From: Symbiodinium sp. CCMP2592
Lineage: Eukaryota; Sar; Dinophyceae; Suessiales; Symbiodiniaceae
DNA length: 64,000 bases
Direction: 5' to 3'
NCBI GenBank assembly: GCA_905221615.1
Contig: CAJNDT010003079.1
Location: 205,001-269,000 of the forward strand
Below the pieces are notes generated by a model. It was given only the letters and a program-made list of their open reading frames with translations, searched no databases and was not told the origin of the DNA. Shown here piece by piece: positions 29,515-39,780 of this stretch (positions are counted from its first letter, which is position 1; each line of letters opens with the position of its first letter). Both the position numbers and the translations under genes were made by a program.

Positions 29515-29700
29515 TAGCAGTAGTAGCAGTAGTAGTAGTAGCAGTAGTAGCAGTAAGTAGTAGTAGCAGTAGTAGTAGTAGTAGCAGTAGTAGTAGTAGT
29601 AGTAGCAGTAGTAGCAGTAAGTAGTAGTAGCAGTAGTAGTAGTAGTAGCAGCAGTAGTAGTAGTAGTAGTAGTAGTAGCAGTAGCAGTAGTAGCAGTTGT
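29515..29700 (-). repeat. (AGT/AGC)n array upstream of the LINE
   Basis: AGT with AGC interruptions, including a duplicated block of about 60 bp containing AGTAAGTAGTAGTAGC (at about 29550 and 29615). Same triplet and same strand as the array at 17460-17990. Confidence 0.9.
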
Positions 29701-31019
29701 TGTGGTGGTTAGGGGTAGTGGCAGTGATTGCGGTTGCGGTAGTGGCAATAGTAATGATGATAGCTGTAATAGCAGTAGTAGCAGTAGTAATCTAATAGGA
29801 AAGGCAGAAGTTGCGGTGCAGACAGCCGCTGTGTCAGATGGCCAGTCAACATCGTCCGTGAGGAAGAAGGACATTCCGACTCAGCTGGATGTAAACCCAC
29901 GACACCAGAGAGCCAAAAAAATCTCTTTCCGGTCCTAGAAGACGCTCCCCCGCGCTGGCCTTCCTCTGCCTCCGACACGCAAGGCACATTCTTTGGCCGC
30001 CCATCCTCCGACAGTGCGAGGCGGCCGACCTGGGCGTGAAGATGTGGCGTTCGGCTCAGTCTTTTGATTCTCGTCTCGCCATATCGAGCGCAGTTGAGAG
30101 CCGAAACGATTCTGTCAAGGTAAGATCGACAACCTGGCCTGACCTGGCCTTCAGGTCCGGGCACAGAGAAACCGAAGAGTAAGAATCCTCCATAGCACTG
30201 TTGGGCACAGACTTACTATCATGCAGCTCCTTCTGGGTCAGACCCTCACGATAAGCATCCCCAAAGCCAACACCTCTTGAAGAATGTCAAACCGCTCTTA
30301 ACAAGACACAACTCTAGGAAGGCACTCTAGACTTTACAAATTGGTCCCGGCCACTCGAGCGCTGAAGGAGCGGCTGTCAAGCCTGATACAGGGCCAGTCT
30401 CGGCAGTCGTTTGGTCTTTTCTTCGTTGTGGCCGACAGCCTTTGCAGAATCCACGAGTGGAGGGGCTGTTTCCCGACATGCCGAAGTTGCACGTGCAGAG
30501 CGCAGGCGCTGTGAAGCCCCCGCCTTTGGCTGCTCTTCAAAATCTCGAACTGGAAGCCTGGTTCACAAGACAAGCCTGCCTGGAGACTGAGTCACTCCTA
30601 GGCCCCAGGCCATCTGCTGCCGGGGTGCTTCCATGCATTGTGCCATGCGGAGTCTTCAGGCGCGTTCCGCTCTCGTAGACCCACTGACCGCCCGGAGGCA
30701 GCACCGGGGTGACACCACGAGCACCTGCCATTCGAAAAGAAGCAGCAAGCGAAGGACATGGCAGATCTCGCACACTGCAGCGAGGAAATCCAATGGTCCA
30801 ATGCCCTTCGCGCTGGGCTGACTACGAGGACCCTTCCTGAAGAGTCGCAATGCCATTGCCCCGAGCCAAGAATGCAGCCCAATGACCCGGGCCCTTCACC
30901 TCTGTCTCCAGTCGGCCCAAGGCATCGACGAAAACCCAGTGCCGTGTCAGCATTTGGACGGTCTCCTGCCAGGTACACTCTTGCAATGGAAAAACCGATC
31001 ACAATCAACATGTGTGCAT
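29701..31019. other. no supported gene
   Basis: Degenerate GT/GGT repeats to about 29790, then ordinary sequence. Overlapping short frames at 30598-31024 on both strands cannot be told apart by composition. Confidence 0.3.
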
Positions 31020-31185
31020 CTTAAGTCTTTACGTATGTACATCTGTATGTTTGTGTGTATGTACGTATTTATGTATGTCTGCATGTATGTATGTATGTAT
31101 GTATGCATGCATGCCTGTACATACATCGATAGATAATACATACCACCTAAGTACCTACATACATACATACATATATACAACTGTA
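31020..31185. repeat. ATGT/ATGC and ATAC tetranucleotide tract
   Basis: (ATGT)n switches to (CATA)n, so the tract is partly self-complementary. Confidence 0.8.
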
Positions 31186-31498
31186 TGTATATCTTTCTAC
31201 ATAAAACCATATGGGTGCCATGTATACTTCTCTACACTACCCGGTACCCCTTACTGCGTCATGGAGTAGCCGTCCAAGTTATCTGTATCCGGAGCCATAT
31301 CCTCGTCACATGCCTTATTTCAGGACCTCTCTAAAATAAGCTGATGGTCCACAACAGCGTCTATCATCCTCACTATCCGGCTACTTGCTGAAACATTGTG
31401 CTCATGCATCCACTCCCTTGTATTCCTCATGTCCTGTTCCACTATAGTAAGATTCCAACCCACACGCAGGGATTTCTCGGTGTAGAGATGCAGACCAG

Positions 31499-31536
31499 CC
31501 GGCTATAGCTCAGTCGGTAGAGCATCTGACTGTAGA
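31499..31536 (+). tRNA. 5' half of a tRNA-Tyr(GTA) gene
   Basis: Acceptor strand CCGGCTA, TA, a perfect D arm GCTC-AGTCGGTA-GAGC with an intact A box, then the anticodon stem start TCTGA and loop CTGTAGA with anticodon GTA. The following bases do not pair with TCTGA, and no T arm or TAGCCGG acceptor end is found in the next 150 bases. Tyr tRNA genes usually carry an intron just after the anticodon, so the break falls at the exon 1 boundary. It is either a truncated pseudogene or a gene with an unusually long intron. Confidence 0.55.
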
Positions 31537-32647
31537 ACTGCAGAGCTTAGTAACGAGTGGAAAAGCATCATCATCTGTATTGGCCGACCACGTCTTTACT
31601 ACAGTCGCGGAATACTCCGGTTGTATATAGGCCCATGATTTCTCGGACCGTGTAATCTTGGCTTGAGCTCCGTTAAACCACTCACTTTAGCACGTCCCAC
31701 AACAACGCAACCTATAGAATTCGCGGGTAGGTGTTGACGAATTGCTGTTTACACAAGGGCTCTGCTAAGACTTTTCTACAACGAACCTATCACATCGTTT
31801 GCCAACCCATGGGTCAAATGAGCGCCACTAAAACCTAAACCTTAAACCATCAAACCCGTAACCCACCGAGCTGTCCAAACGTGAGTCCACGAAACCACTC
31901 GAGATGACATTTTGAACGGCTCGGGGGCAACCCAATCTAGGCATGGTCTTAGTCACGGCTTGCTGTTCCCGCCGACCTCACCGTGGTTCGAGAAGGTCAC
32001 CACGTACTTCCACGCAAATTGGCCTCCGTAGGAACCTCGAGGTCGGGTCGAATAGGTCTAAATAGTGTAGTTGTTTGGGACATATCAAAAACAAACTTCA
32101 AGAGTCTAAACCAAAATAACTCGACAACCATATTGTTTCATGTATATGCATGGCACATTGGTGTTTGTCTTGATATATCGCTTCTGTGCCATTTCTGAAA
32201 TGTCTGCAGTGCGAACTTCGGGAGCTCTACTTAGACTTAGCATCTTAAGAAAAGGAAGCAAGCTAGGGAATGGGTGCCATAGTTATGTTGCTCAGCCCAG
32301 ACGTTTGGGCGACACACTGAATTGCCAGGATATTGGCATGCAAACAGACATCACCCGTCCAACAACCTTGAAACCTGACAGTCTTGGACTGCTCGCAGGT
32401 ACCTTGAAAAATCGACTCTGCATGGAGCTCAACGCTGCCTGGGCTGCGGTGTGACGCGGAGGTCCCAAAGCGGCCAATGTACAAAAAGAAACACAGCTTT
32501 GCGGAGAACAGTAAAGAGATTGGTTTAGACCATTGGTGCCTGCTGTTTGACCCGAAAAAATCATCGGCTTGATGCTACGACTGCCAAGTTCAGGTGGTCT
32601 TTCTTTCAGGGGTCGGAAGTCAACGATGCCAACAGACACTGCCGAGC
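31537..32647. other. no supported gene
   Basis: A frame at 32140-32454 (+) has no motif. A loose CCTAAAC-like cluster lies at 31830-31860. Confidence 0.3.
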
Positions 32648-32760
32648 TAATATAGGGCCCTAAATGATTGCCAATACTATTTTGGGGGGTTCCTTATTAT
32701 AACAACAGCATAACGTGCCCCAAAACCCTAACTATTCTAGTTAGTAAGGCCCCTATATTA
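32648..32760. mobile_element. MITE-like inverted-repeat element, 113 bp
   Basis: Ends are imperfect inverted repeats: TAATATAGGGCCCTAA at the left, and TTAGTAAGGCCCCTATATTA at the right. Inner parts also pair loosely (TTTTGGGG against CCCCAAAA). No clear target duplication. The 32761-33115 interval after it shows nothing. Confidence 0.55.
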
Positions 32761-33115
32761 AACAAGCATCATTGTGTTGCCCTTGACCGATCTCGATCGG
32801 ACCCTTTCCCTCCAGCATTCCTAGATTTCCGGGTGGCCAATGTGTAAGTGCGCTGTTCTGGTCCCTATTGTATGAGTATGCAATCTTACAGCATAGGTGC
32901 AAAACTTCTTCGTAGCACCTTTCCAGACGGGCCTAACACAGCACTTTGAGTAGCAGGCTTGGCTCCAGGCTTCGGTTGGAAAGAGGATTCCCTCGTGTTC
33001 CAGGAGGATGTTAAGTCTATTTGGTCTTCTCTAGATGATAACTTCTATCCTTCGGCCTCGTTTGATTTTACTTCTTCAAAACAGGGTGAAGTCTGCCTGG
33101 CAAGCCTTCCACCGT

Positions 33116-33475
33116 TCAAGGGACAGGCATAGTAACAATCTGTTCTAGCACGAGCTCCATGACGACGGCAGTGAGGAGGAGCGACTGCATGTTGCTGCCG
33201 CGGGGCGAGTCGTGATGCGGCTCTCCGGCGGAAGAGTCTCGCCACACCGCATCTCCGGGCCGAACCTGATTCGAGGGATTAGGGCTGGGCGCTTGCTGCC
33301 TCGCTGCTGCCGACAAAGTCTGCAGACTGCTGCTCTTGATCCACTTACTGCTTGGCCTGTCGACCACCATGCGTTGGCGAATCTCGTCGGGATGTTCCAG
33401 GGGCAGCGGCACAATGTCCTGAGTGCTTGCACAAGAACCTGTTCCAGAAAATGGTGAAAAGTAGAAAGCGTGCAC
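33116..33475 (-). CDS. possible exon, 119 residues with hydrophobic C-terminus
   Basis: A minus-strand frame with protein-like composition from about residue 18. It has a proline-rich motif (DIVPLPLEHPDEIRQRM), a basic and Ser/Ala-rich middle, then a hydrophobic end (MQSLLLTAVVMELVLEQIV) that could be a membrane segment. No family recognised. Splicing is likely and the start is uncertain. Confidence 0.35.
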   Translation of the reverse strand: MHAFYFSPFSGTGSCASTQDIVPLPLEHPDEIRQRMVVDRPSSKWIKSSSLQTLSAAARQQAPSPNPSNQVRPGDAVWRDSSAGEPHHDSPRGSNMQSLLLTAVVMELVLEQIVTMPVP

Positions 33476-35018
33476 GTCACGAAGCGCTGCGAATGATCAT
33501 TCGCCTACTCGACACACTGGTTGGCGCAACACTGACAGATGCAAGTCATGTAGATTGCAAAGAAATTGTTTGACTCATTGTTTGCATCGTCCAACCCCTC
33601 CTCCAAAGGCCACCAAAACCAGCAAGAAGGCGGGAGGAAGCGTCTTGCCAGGTCTTGTCTTGCATTAGGTGCTACATGATCCTCAATTCACCCGAAAGCC
33701 TCAGAATTGAAACCGAAAACCGAACCCCATCCTACTGAGCCATGCCGCACCCGAAATACCTCACATGAAACCCCACACCCTGCCAGACGTCACTGAACAA
33801 TAGATGCACAGCCGCGTCGCCGGCATGTCCGGCTCAGCACGACGTGCCTCGGCATATCGCTGGGCGCTAACACGCTGCCTGGGCTTGGTGTGCAACCTTT
33901 CTTTTGCTCTTGCTGTTGCTTTGTTGGGGCTGCCGTCTCGGGGTGTGAGAGTTCTGGGGCTCGGAGCACGAGTGAGCAAAAGGTCGACAAAATGAAAAGG
34001 TATCTTTCTAGCTGAGTTGCTCGGAAGACTTCGTTTGTGCTTAAAATCTTCACAAATCAGACGGGCCTTGAGCCTGAAGAGCCGGATGAGCCTGGGTGCA
34101 AAGACTCTTGGAATCACGCTAACTCCATCATGCTCGACCCGACTTTGCACGTGCAGGGCCTTACGAATCAACACGCGTGGAGCCTGAGTCGAAGGCCTAG
34201 CTATGAAGGAGGTGTATAGTTGTTACACACAGCAGTGTGGAAACCTTGCTTGCACACTTCCACGAACCATGTCTCCTGCTGTCAGACTCATCTCCCGATC
34301 CGGACAAGGGGCTGCGCATCTATTTCTCTCTCGTTTGTGGCCTTCTTCTGCCTGAGCACCTTGTGGGGGGTTGTGTAGGTGAGGTCTTCGTGCCAATTCA
34401 GACTGGGTGCAGATCGCAACAAGATTTGATCAATGTGAAGGCCCTGACCCTGCACACTGGCCAAGTCCGCATCAACTCCCTGTGCGCTTCTCGATGGCTA
34501 CGTAGGACTTAGGAGTGCTGCTGCCACTGACCGCCAACGAGGGTTTCGTTCATCTGGAGTCATCTGGCCAAGGCTCATCTGCCTCTTCCAGAAGGGTGTC
34601 GGCATTTTTCCTGCAAGATATGATCAGGCCGCGATGTGACACCGCGTGAAACATGACTTGAACAACCTTGGGTAAGAAGGGCCACATGTCTTCGGGGCTG
34701 TCGCAGCTATGGCTCCTTGTCTCCTCCGGCTGCTCCTGTTTCAAGTCCGCGCCTGCAAATGTGCACACGAAGGCAGGTAGGTGTGTAGAATTTCTGATAG
34801 ACTGCAAACACAAAGTCATAGAAGTAAGGGCAATCTAACCTAGCTGTCATAGTCTCATGGAATGTAATTTACTCGTTTTTGATCCAGTTTCGGACCACTA
34901 GTCACTAGGCCGAGGATGGTTCTGAGGCATTGTTGGTCGATTCCGCCTGCCGTCTTGGTGGGCGTCACACTCGCATTGGCAGCGCCAGGCAGCAACAACA
35001 GCTGCAGGTACAAGTCCT
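33476..35018. other. no supported gene
   Basis: Short frames only, with no motif, repeat or RNA. Confidence 0.3.
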
Positions 35019-35483
35019 TCAAGACAACAAGACAACATGGGGTTCCCCAGTCGCTGCTGCGGTAGGTTTTACTTCTACGATGGGCGAGTCGGCTCTTTGA
35101 GGGGAACCGGATGCTCTACGTCTACCCAATACGAGGCATCCCGGCAGACCGGTCTCCTCCAGCACTCTGCCGGTATCAGCCAGAAAGCTGGGAATGAATT
35201 CGGGCGCCTGCCCAGGCCCGCAGTCACACGAAGCGGGGGTCTTTCTCTTTCGTTTCGGAGGGAATCTGGAGGACCAGTGGCTAGTGATGCTTCGCTGAGG
35301 CGTGACAGCACGAATTGCAGAAGCGACTTCAACAGCACGACTGCTGAGGATAAGCCGAGCACCACTGGCTTCTGACTGCTTCACACCCCACAAGACTCGG
35401 AACAGCCCCAGGAGAAAAGGCAGCCCTGGCGCCAGAATTGCCAGCAGCACCGCTACTGCCGAAACCGCCAGCAAGAGTCGCAT
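35019..35483 (-). CDS. possible membrane-anchored or secreted protein (154 aa)
   Basis: Starts at an ATG at 35483 with a strong hydrophobic N-terminus (MRLLLAVSAVAVLLAILAPG, then LPFLLGLFRVLW), which would act as a signal anchor. The rest is basic and Ser/Arg-rich (PPKRKRKTP), with a short C-terminal Pro/Ala/Val part. No domain recognised. The hydrophobic start is the main evidence. The frame may be one exon of a larger gene. Confidence 0.38.
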   Translation of the reverse strand: MRLLLAVSAVAVLLAILAPGLPFLLGLFRVLWGVKQSEASGARLILSSRAVEVASAIRAVTPQRSITSHWSSRFPPKRKRKTPASCDCGPGQAPEFIPSFLADTGRVLEETGLPGCLVLGRRRASGSPQRADSPIVEVKPTAAATGEPHVVLLS

Positions 35484-35629
35484 CGCCAGACGATCTCGGA
35501 AGCCTTTGCGGGCAACTTAACACAGAACACAAACCAGTCAACACACACACACACAAAAAAAAAAATACTAATAAAGGCAGGCAACACAAGAACAAAAGCG
35601 ATTTAAAAAAAGTAGCCTTCTAAGCCTCG

Positions 35630-35950
35630 CTCATGGGTAATTCCAGTTTGCAGGGTCCTGCTTTGCATCGACCCACTAGGAAATTCCAATTTGCGGGGCG
35701 ACAAGCTCATGTGGAATTCCCGATTTGGGCTCTTGTTTTGCGACAAGCAAGTGGGGCAGTCCAATTCGTAGGCGGTGCTTTGCTTCCACACGCTAGAGGA
35801 GGTCGCGTAGCCTTTGGCTGTTGGGGGGGAGGGTTTTTTCTCAAGTTACTGGATAATTCCAACTGGGAGGATCCTGTCTTGCAGAAAGCTATCGGGGAAT
35901 CCGCAGCAAGCTTGTTAGGGATTACGTTTTGCAAGTTGCTGTTGCCTCAG
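35630..35950 (+). repeat. degenerate tandem minisatellite, unit about 40-60 bp
   Basis: Six loosely related units, each with a GGxAATTCCxATTTG-like start followed by CTTGTTTTGC-like words. The open frame across it (35633-35959) is probably a by-product. Confidence 0.45.
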
Positions 35951-38500
35951 GGAGCATGATGGCGACCCGTACAGCAACCTTTATTCCGGCCCCTCCCCTC
36001 TTTCTGAAAGCGAACATCCTACGTACCCTCTCATTGAGGATACCCGAGCCTGCAGGCGACACTCGTGCCCGCTGCCGCAGCACAGCGAATGGCTCCCCCT
36101 AAAGCTCGGTTCTGCACAATTGTGCTTTTGGCCTGCTACTGCCTGGATACCAAAGCGGGCGCTCAGGGGCGTAACTGTTTCGGGCTGTGGGCTCGTCGGG
36201 GATCGTGTGCTGATCTTCGGTTGTGTTCGTGATCGTTCTCCGTCTGGGCAAGCATATAGACACGCTTCGCAATGATAAGATTTTTCGGTTTTGAGAAGCC
36301 CCATGCAAGATTCGATCTTGTGGCTCTTCGGGCTCTGCGGCATGAGCCTTCGATCCCAGCAGCAACGGAGCGGAAAACAGCTCAGGCGCAAAACCGGCAA
36401 AGGCAGAGAGATCTTCATCCCGAAGCATAGGGCTGGGCGAAGCTGAAACCCATCGCGCCTTCGGGTGCCTCCTGAGCCAGCTCCTGGTCAAATTTTGAGA
36501 GCATTGCCGAAGAAGCAACGAGGATGAGGCAAAAGTTTTCTGGATTGGAACATGCTCGTTGCAGGGGCGTGGGTATGGCTGGACAAACTGAAGCATTGGT
36601 GTGACATGCTGGCCGCAAAGTCCTCCTTCTGGTGGCTCTCGGAGAAGGCATCCGCCGTGCTGACTGCACCTTCATGCGCCCCGACAGTAGAGAAAACTTT
36701 GCTGCCACGTTGTGCCACTGAAACACAGTGGGTGACGCAACTTGCACCGGCAAGACCTATCAACCTTCGAGTAAGACTGCTTGCAAACCGGCGTCAACTC
36801 ACAGCACCAACAAACATGCACCCACCACCCTGGCAAGCAAGGTTGCCGGAGGCTCAACTGCCAAAGGCCTAGGCCTAGGCACTCAGGGACCTCAGGGAGA
36901 GAAAAGATGGTGAACCTTTGTAAAGTCTCATGACCCCTGAACAATCACTCACAATCACTCAGAACACTCCAAAGAACCAGGAACAGCTTCAGCACTCCGA
37001 CACGAACAGGTCATTACTTTTTTGCGAGAAACCAACACCCGACTCCAAGAGGGTTCCCTGTAGTCTTACCCCCGCTTGCGCCTCCAGCCGTGAAGTTGAG
37101 GCCCTCCTCGGAGGCCTGACACGAGGAATCTCAGGGACGGTGGGGATGTTGGCTTCGTTGTGGTTTGTGTTGTTTGGGGATTCTTCGAGCGCCACCAATG
37201 CCCGCAAAAACAGTCGAACTAACAACTTGCGTCAGGCGCTTGGTCACAGCTCCGGCTGCGTGGCAGAGGAATCTGGAATCCATGGCAGAGCACGTGCACC
37301 CATAGAAACCCAGCAGGCAGCAGGAGCTATGAACTTGAGACAACACGCTTTAACGTCCCGGCGATCCCAGCCCTTGTCAGGCCATGAAGGGAGACCAAAC
37401 CCTAAATTGTCCTGAAAGCTTCACAAGCAGTGTAATAAGGCATCCGATGAGACGAACAACCAGCCCGCACCTTGCGGCGTTGGCGCTCCAAGAGACCTCA
37501 GGCAAGAAAATACAAAGACTGTAACAGTGCCTTCAGCTGCTGTAGCTTCTCCTCTTCCTCCTCTGCCGGTCGGTTCTGCGTGGAAGAGGGAGATCTTCTG
37601 AAACCGGCTACCCGGATGCTCGAGTTTGCATTCGGATCCGAAGTAAGCTCTGGAGCCTCGAGACCACAAAAGGCGCAGAAAAGCAACCTGACTTTGTGCC
37701 TTTCACGAGACTGCCGCGGCTCGTTGGATTGAAAAAGACTATAGCTCCAGTTCAACAACACCTCCCTTTGGAAACGCCTCACTTATCAGAACAGATAACA
37801 GTGAGTGCAGTTCTAAGTCTGAAAGAAGATGTTTGCAACACATCCAGGCCCAGTCCGACAGCAAAGCGCTGTCGGCTGGGAGGTTTGGGCGTGGTTTGGG
37901 CATGGTTTGGGCTCGACTTGAGCAGTCGAGAGAAGATGATATCGTGAACTTTGCGTGGGAACCACTTGCTCGGGTGACAGGCGATAGCATTGTCTCGGAT
38001 GCACAAGGGGATCCTACGACAGCGCCGGGACGGCAGAACCTGGAGTATGCACCACAGGATCAAGAATCAAGATCATGATGGCGTCGATCCTTACTATCTT
38101 CTCGATCTTCTTGAGGTCGACTCATCCTAGCAATGTGGAAATCGTGCATCTGCCGGTCTGATGGCCTCCGTCTGTCCCAGTTCAGTTGTCATCAAGATGC
38201 CACGTCCGCGTCCGCAAGCTCTACGAGAACTGCTCTGAGTCTGCTTCGAGCACATCGACATTGAATTATCGTCAGCCGCAGCCGAGTGATTCAGCATTTC
38301 AACTCCACTGTCCGCCGGTCCTGCCGAAAGGAACGCGCTCAAGCATCTGTGTTCCACTCAGCTGCGCCGCCAATCCATCCGCGAAAAAAGGCATCGCCAC
38401 GCTTGAGGGTAGACTATTTTGTCTCTGGCATTCCTCGGCCCCTGAACGGCATCGCATCCTCGCACTGTAGTCTACGGTGATGAAGCCTCGATGTTTTACG
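35951..38500. other. no gene firmly supported
   Basis: Minus-strand frames at 36250-36560 have stretches with protein-like composition (WVSASPSPMLRDEDLSAF; LSKFDQELAQEAPEGAMGF) in two frames and may be small exons. The rest shows no motif. Confidence 0.3.
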
Positions 38501-38638
38501 ATCCTTAAGGGAGGGTGGTTCAAGTGGGGAGGGTACAAGGAATCCTTAGGGGACTCTAAGGGAACCTTAGGGAGAACTAGGGAGAATTAGGGATCACTAG
38601 GCTATGTACCCCCCTTGGACCCTCCTCCCTTAAGGATA
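38501..38638. mobile_element. MITE-like inverted-repeat element, 138 bp
   Basis: Left arm 38501-38535 (ATCCTTAAGGGAGGGTGG...) pairs imperfectly with 38605-38638 (...CCCTCCTCCCTTAAGGAT). The 70-bp loop is filled with CCTTAGGG/CTAAGGG words. It could fold into a long hairpin. No clear target duplication seen. Confidence 0.55.
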
Positions 38639-38807
38639 CTATAATCGATGAGACTGTCGGAAAACCGCCTAAGGCCAGAAGGTTTCGACTCCTACGAATT
38701 ACTGCAAGCATCGAGAAAAAGAGATAGAGAGAGAGAGAAGGGGAATATCGTCCGCATCTGTGCCTAGGCGCCAACCCCGAGACCTTCCCCCTAATACCCA
38801 AAATATC

Positions 38808-39050
38808 CCTAATGCCCCCAATGCCCTAATACCCCTAATACCCCTAATACCCCTAATACCCCTAATACCCTTCATACCCCTAAACCCTAAACCGGCCCCT
38901 AACAGCTTGGAGCTCCCGCGGGCCAGCTCACCGCGATGGCCGTTTGTGGCTGGGGCTTTTGCCCGAAAGTGTCGCCTCGGGACTCGGCAGCTTCATACCA
39001 CAGCAACGGTACCCTGACTGCCATCCTAAACCCCTAAACCCTAAATCCTA
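38808..39050 (+). repeat. (CCCCTAATA)n and degenerate CCCTAAA repeats
   Basis: About five 9-bp CCCCTAATA units (to about 38870), then CCCTAAACCCTAAACC, and a second CCCTAAA patch at 39028-39050. Telomere-like but degenerate. Confidence 0.75.
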
Positions 39051-39067
39051 AACCTGCCATCATCATA

Positions 39068-39780
39068 ACTCATAACAGAACCAGCAGCAACCACAGGCAA
39101 CAGCCACAAGAACAAAAACAACAGTAACCAACAACAACCACAAACGCCAAAAAGAACCACAACCAGCAACAACCAGCACCAACCAGCAACAACCAACAAC
39201 AATTAGTAACAACCAACAACAACCAACAATAACCAACAACGATCTACAACCGGCGACAACCACAACAACCTCAACCGCAACCACAACCACAACCAACACC
39301 ACATCCACCGCAACCACAACCACAACCACAACCAAAACCACATCCACCGCAACTACAACCTCAACCACAACCACAACCACGACCAAAACCACATCCACCG
39401 TAAGCGCAACCACCACCACCACCACCACCACCACCACCACCACCACCAGCGCCACCACCACCACCACCACCACAAACACAAGCGCATTGACAACCACAGT
39501 AACAACAACGACAACAGCGACAACAACGACGACGACAACAACAACCACAACCACACCCACAGCCACAACCACAGCCACAACCACAACCAGGACGACGACG
39601 ACAACGACAACACAACGATCGCGGCAAGAGCAGCAGCAACAATACCGCAAGCGCCACCGCCACTTCAACCGCCTCGCAGCGTCAACCACAACCACAAGGA
39701 CATGACAAGTGCCACAACAACTACTAACCACGACGACAACAGCAACACCAACGCTGACCACAACAGATGGCAATAACAGA
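39068..39780 (+). repeat. CAA/CCA-rich composite array
   Basis: CAACAAC, ACCACA and pure (CCA)n at 39411-39472. The Val-rich and Thr-rich readings are products of the array. Confidence 0.95.

Noticed and set aside
39063-39773. 236-codon Val-rich frame (minus)
   Set aside because: Arises from CAA/CCA repeats; no mixed-composition part.
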